Origin: Hyphomicrobiales bacterium
GTDB taxonomy: Bacteria; Pseudomonadota; Alphaproteobacteria; Rhizobiales; Rhizobiaceae
Direction of reading: 5' to 3'
Length of the DNA: 64,000 nt
NCBI GenBank assembly: GCA_900469475.1
Contig: UBXG01000016.1
Location: 257,407-321,406 of the forward strand
Below are positions 60,605 through 64,000 of the stretch, piece by piece. A program made the position numbers and the translations under genes. Within the stretch, counting starts at the first letter, position 1; every line of letters begins with the position of its first letter. The notes under the pieces were generated by a model. It was not told the origin of the DNA. It did not search any database and saw nothing but the letters and a program-made list of their open reading frames with translations.

Positions 60605-61876
60605 TTATGGGGTTTCGATTGTCCTCGCATTGACGGTGATCGCGCGGCCGGCAAACCAGCCATTGATCGCAGCCCCGAGACCGAGCAGCACGAACAACAC
60701 TGCGCACCAGGCAAAGCTTCCCGTCCAGCCATGAATCATGCCGACGACGAGCGGGCCGATTGCAGCGAGCAAATAACCCACGAATTGGGCCATGCCGGAG
60801 AGATGCGCGGCCACATGCGCATCAGGCGAACGCAACACAATGACCGTCAGCGCCACCGCGATCAATCCACCCTGACCGATGCCTTGAAGCACGGCCCAGA
60901 ACCAGACCGTCCAAAGCGGAGCGAAAAGCAGGCCCAGTAAGGCGATGACAGCGATCGCGCACAGGCTGACGTTGATGGCGCGCTGATCCTTACCCTTAAC
61001 GGCGATATGGGGGGCAACCAGACAGGCAGCCGCCTGCACCATAACCGAGGCAGATACGATGACACCAGCCGTCACGCCGTCGAGACCACGCTCACGCAGA
61101 ATGGGCACGAGCCAGCCGAAGACGCAATAGGCGAGCGCCGATTGCAGCCCCATGAAAAGCGTCACCTGCCAGGCAATGCGGTCACGCCATAAACCGGTCA
61201 CGCGAAAACCGGTACGTCGGGCCTGATTATGCATTCCGATCACCTGCGGCAACCAGAGAAGTCCGACTGCGAAGGCAGGCAGGGCCCAGATGGCGAGCGC
61301 GCCACCCAGCGAATCGCCGAGGGCATGTTCGACGGGAAGCGTGAACCCGGCTGCACTCGCAGCTCCCGCGCATAGCGCCATCGTATAGCAGCCCGTCATG
61401 AGCGCCGCTCTATCGGGGAAATCGCGCTTGACCACGCCCGGCAAGAGTACATTGCCGATAGCAATGCAGGCGCCGGCCAACGCGGTACCCAAGAACAGCA
61501 GCGAAATCGAGGAAAAGCCCCGCAGCGCCGTACCGAGCGCAAGAAGGAAAATGACGCCGAGCAGAACACGCTCGGTGCCCATGCGTTGTGCGAGCCCTGG
61601 CGCAAGTGGTGAAAACAGTCCCATGCAGATGACGGGCAAGGTCGTGAGAATGCTGGTGCCGAAGGCGGAGAGACCAAGTCCGGCCCGTATCTCCGGCAAA
61701 AGTGTCGACGCGCTGGAAAAGACCGGCCTGAAGTTGAAAGCGATAAGCACAAGGCTCGCACCCAGCAGAAACCTGCCGATCGGCGATTTGCCTCCATGCG
61801 GCAGCGGTGCCGGAATTTCATCGGCCTCGGCATCGATCAACTCGACCGAGGCGGGATTTTGCGAGGGCATGGTCAT
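60605..61876 (-). CDS. CynX/NimT family MFS transporter
   Basis: The 423-residue protein has about twelve transmembrane segments with FNFRPVFSSASTLLPEIRAGLGLSA in part, GNVLLPGVVKRDFPDRAALMTG and GLQSALAYCVFGWLVPILRERGLDG, the pattern of CynX (cyanate) and NimT (2-nitroimidazole) transporters. The substrate is unknown. Its start overlaps the stop of the GntR gene by four bases, so it is the likely target of that regulator. Confidence 0.86.
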   Translation of the reverse strand: MTMPSQNPASVELIDAEADEIPAPLPHGGKSPIGRFLLGASLVLIAFNFRPVFSSASTLLPEIRAGLGLSAFGTSILTTLPVICMGLFSPLAPGLAQRMGTERVLLGVIFLLALGTALRGFSSISLLFLGTALAGACIAIGNVLLPGVVKRDFPDRAALMTGCYTMALCAGAASAAGFTLPVEHALGDSLGGALAIWALPAFAVGLLWLPQVIGMHNQARRTGFRVTGLWRDRIAWQVTLFMGLQSALAYCVFGWLVPILRERGLDGVTAGVIVSASVMVQAAACLVAPHIAVKGKDQRAINVSLCAIAVIALLGLLFAPLWTVWFWAVLQGIGQGGLIAVALTVIVLRSPDAHVAAHLSGMAQFVGYLLAAIGPLVVGMIHGWTGSFAWCAVLFVLLGLGAAINGWFAGRAITVNARTIETP

Positions 61877-62550
61877 GACATAAGCAGCCGATCAAGAGTA
61901 GCGACGATGGGGGCCATGAAGTGGCGCACGGCTCTGTCGGCCGCTTCGGGGCTGCCGCTTTCGATGGCATCGACGATGGCGATATGCGCCTGCATATCCG
62001 GCTCGGGAATATCCTCACCGAGCGTCGCCTCGATGGTTTCGGCGATCGAGAAAGAGAAGAACTCGTAGATTTCGATCATGGCCCTGTTCTGCGAAGCTGC
62101 GACGACCGCCCTGTGAAAGGCAAGATCGCGCTCGACGAACGCGGCCTTATCGCCGCCCGTATAATTACCGCGGGCAACCAGCAAGGCACGCAACTGTGAA
62201 ACGACGTCCGATGAGTGGCGTAGCGCGGCAAGCCGTGCGGCCTCGACCTCCAGCGCAAGCCGGGCTTCGAACTGATCCCTCAATCCAGCGCGACGCGCCA
62301 TATCCAGGGGGAGGTTGACATCCTTGTTAGACCGAACATAGGTCCCGGATCCCTGCCGAGTCTCGAGATAACCCTGAGACGCCAGCACCCTCACCGCCTC
62401 GCGGATCGTACCGCGGCTGACCGACAGCATGGATGAAAGGGAGGCTTCGTTCGGCAGCTTTTCCCCGACCAGCCAACGTCGGGCGGTGATTTCGCTGCGG
62501 ATTGCTTCAACGGCGGTATCCGCGAGCGTCGTTTTTATCAGAGCGCGCAT
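61873..62550 (-). CDS. GntR family regulator (FadR/FCD type)
   Basis: The 225-residue protein has the N-terminal winged HTH LPNEASLSSMLSVSRGTIREAVRVLASQGYLE in part, and an FCD ligand domain with VERDLAFHRAVVAASQNRAMIEIY. It overlaps the CynX-type gene and probably regulates the pair. A perfect 17-base palindrome lies 16 bases before the start codon. Ligand unknown, often a carboxylic acid. Confidence 0.9.
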   Translation of the reverse strand: MRALIKTTLADTAVEAIRSEITARRWLVGEKLPNEASLSSMLSVSRGTIREAVRVLASQGYLETRQGSGTYVRSNKDVNLPLDMARRAGLRDQFEARLALEVEAARLAALRHSSDVVSQLRALLVARGNYTGGDKAAFVERDLAFHRAVVAASQNRAMIEIYEFFSFSIAETIEATLGEDIPEPDMQAHIAIVDAIESGSPEAADRAVRHFMAPIVATLDRLLMS

Positions 62551-62565
62551 GGCTGAACCTTCATC

Positions 62566-62582
62566 AAGTCATCGGATGACTT
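62566..62582. promoter_or_regulatory. Perfect palindrome AAGTCATCGGATGACTT, candidate GntR operator
   Basis: Eight-base perfect arms around a central G, 16 bases upstream of the GntR start. The position between the transporter gene above and the GntR gene fits autoregulation. Confidence 0.6.
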
Positions 62583-62639
62583 TATCACTTAGGCAATGCT
62601 CGATGCGTCGTCAATGATTTTCACCAGACGAACGACCGC

Positions 62640-63842
62640 CTAGCTATGCCGCCTCACCCTTTCGAAGAAAAGCAGCAAGCCGAGCCCCAACAAACCGGCG
62701 GCGGCGCCGATAAGCGCCGTTCCGGAATAATTACTGACGGCTGTGCCGATGGCGAAAAGAAGAGCGCTGAGACCTGCGCTCAGAAAGATATTGACCGAGA
62801 TCAGGGCGCTGCCCAAACCCGGGCGCTCGGCAATCAGATCCTGCAGGTAGGTGATCGGAATACTGATCAGGGCAGCCGCCCCGACCCCGCTGATGAGGGT
62901 CAGCGCATAGACATGCCAGGGCGCAGACGCCAATCCGAGCAGGACCAGATAGACGATATAGATCACCGTACCGATCGCCAGCGCGACGACGTGGCTCATA
63001 ATCCGCTGCGCCCGTCCCCAAACGACGATGAAGATGATTTCGAGAAGGGCAACGATCCCGACCAGAATGCCGATATCAGTCACGGTTCCGTGTGCCGCAC
63101 CGGTGACGATAAGCGGCAGGATGGCGCCGTTGACATGCAGCGTGCTGCTGATCAGCGCGACGGCGATCAGGCGCAGGAAGACAGGCGGAGAGATGACCTC
63201 GCCCAGCGCGGCAAGATAGGAAAGATGATGGGCAGCAGCCTTGTCTATGCCATCCTGGCGCGGCAGGAAAATCGCGATCAATCCAAAACAGGCGATGCAG
63301 GCGAGACCGGCGAACAAATAGGCCGGCAGCATGCTCGCCGAGTTTGCAAGCAGCGCTCCGGTTATGCCGGGAACCAGCACCCAGGAAAGGGAGATCATCG
63401 CACGCACGCCTGAATTGACCGTGGCGATATCGTTGCGCTCCATTCCCCTCGTCGCAACGCGGACATTGGCAAAGAGCAGCGAGTTGAGCGAGCCGTAGAT
63501 CGGCAGGAAGAACAAGGCGCTGAGCACGAAAGTCGCCTGTGCCGGAACGACATAGACGGCGCCATAACCCAGCACGCCGAAAGTGGCGACCGTCAGCATC
63601 ATAACCCGATATTGACCGAGCCTGTCGGCCAGATTTCCAAGCAGGATACTGACGACGACATTCACCGCAGCCGCGCAGAAGATCAGCGTCGAATAGAGCC
63701 CGTTACTGAGGCCGAGTTCGCGGATGCCGACGACCGATTGATAGGGCGAGGTCGCTGCTCCGGCAAAACCGAAGGCAAAAATCGCAAGCATGCTCACCCG
63801 GATGGTCGGGTCGCGGAAAACGTCGGGAAGGAGACGGGTCAT
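62640..63842 (-). CDS. MFS transporter, sugar-efflux (SET) type
   Basis: The 400-residue protein has about twelve transmembrane segments, with FAGAATSPYQSVVGIRELG, VSILLGNLADRLGQYRVMML and SWVLVPGITGALLANSA, the pattern of SetA/SetB sugar-efflux transporters. The substrate is unknown. It precedes the GntR gene by 90 bases in the same direction and could be read through into it, but the palindrome suggests a separate promoter. Confidence 0.85.
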   Translation of the reverse strand: MTRLLPDVFRDPTIRVSMLAIFAFGFAGAATSPYQSVVGIRELGLSNGLYSTLIFCAAAVNVVVSILLGNLADRLGQYRVMMLTVATFGVLGYGAVYVVPAQATFVLSALFFLPIYGSLNSLLFANVRVATRGMERNDIATVNSGVRAMISLSWVLVPGITGALLANSASMLPAYLFAGLACIACFGLIAIFLPRQDGIDKAAAHHLSYLAALGEVISPPVFLRLIAVALISSTLHVNGAILPLIVTGAAHGTVTDIGILVGIVALLEIIFIVVWGRAQRIMSHVVALAIGTVIYIVYLVLLGLASAPWHVYALTLISGVGAAALISIPITYLQDLIAERPGLGSALISVNIFLSAGLSALLFAIGTAVSNYSGTALIGAAAGLLGLGLLLFFERVRRHS

Positions 63843-64000
63843 TGGCGGGGTCGGGTATGTTGCAAATTACGCCTTTATCCGAGGCGCTGGATATCCTTCC
63901 GTCAAAGCTGATCAAGACGCAAATGATTGCAGCGCGCTTGACCTCCTCAGACGCGGATTGTCCACATCATTCATCATATCAATGGTGGCAATTGGGCGTC
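63843..64000. other. Window-end region upstream of the sugar-efflux transporter
   Basis: About 158 bases that hold the promoter region of the MFS gene and reach the window end. No gene was recognised. Confidence 0.4.

Overview
The window reads as chromosomal or chromid DNA of an alphaproteobacterium, most likely Rhizobiaceae (Rhizobium-like). Supporting signs are a Ros/MucR-family regulator, a uronate dehydrogenase of the Agrobacterium type and length, a rhizobial-style kdp operon followed by an EIIA-Ntr-like gene, and the Shine-Dalgarno and high-GC codon style throughout. No rRNA, tRNA, CRISPR array, phage or insertion sequence was recognised. The species assignment is inference.

Region 1 (1-8762) is a mixed housekeeping and stress stretch. 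It holds a 5'-truncated view of a RidA protein, an SDR oxidoreductase, a stand-alone LigD-type polymerase, a glutathione transferase with an isoprenylcysteine-methyltransferase-like membrane protein, small stress-type proteins, cardiolipin synthase, an EEP-family nuclease/phosphatase and uronate dehydrogenase. Region 2 (8766-23018) carries transport operons on the minus strand. These are a sulfate ABC transporter (binding protein-cysT-cysW-cysA) and kdpF-A-B-C-D-E followed by an EIIA-Ntr-like gene. Two tiny membrane ORFs are embedded in the kdp operon, one before kdpF and one between kdpA and kdpB. A zinc alcohol dehydrogenase follows.

Region 3 (23337-31010) contains a Tim44-domain protein, an HU protein with a strong terminator, and the class Ib ribonucleotide reductase operon nrdHIEF. 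The nrd leader is about 455 nt long. It starts at a promoter overlapped by a NrdR-box-like palindrome and contains a clear cobalamin riboswitch, so the oxygen-dependent reductase is probably shut down when B12 is available. Region 4 (31235-36740) has a set of small stress-type proteins, an orphan glycosyltransferase-like gene and a PhyH dioxygenase divergent from an AraC regulator.

Region 5 (36783-57285) is catabolic. The 4-hydroxyphenylacetate pathway is nearly complete: regulator hpaA, monooxygenase hpaBC, then hpaF-E-D-gabD-G-H-I, and the MarR repressor hpaR. It should convert 4-hydroxyphenylacetate through homoprotocatechuate to pyruvate and succinate. Between hpaBC and hpaF lies an inserted 9.7-kb cassette: an aldehyde dehydrogenase and an APC permease on one strand, and IclR, a Tm-1-like protein, a HAD hydrolase, two class-III PLP enzymes and an APH-fold kinase on the other. 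The second PLP enzyme resembles the animal phospholyases that act on phosphoethanolamine or phosphohydroxylysine. The cassette may therefore degrade a hydroxylated amine or amino acid by a kinase, phospholyase and aldehyde dehydrogenase route.

Region 6 (57409-64000) has a PadR-HAAS-GIN three-gene module, a frameshifted Nudix gene, a MucR-like regulator lacking the last zinc ligand, a GntR regulator overlapping a CynX-type transporter with a perfect 17-bp palindrome upstream, and a sugar-efflux-like MFS transporter.
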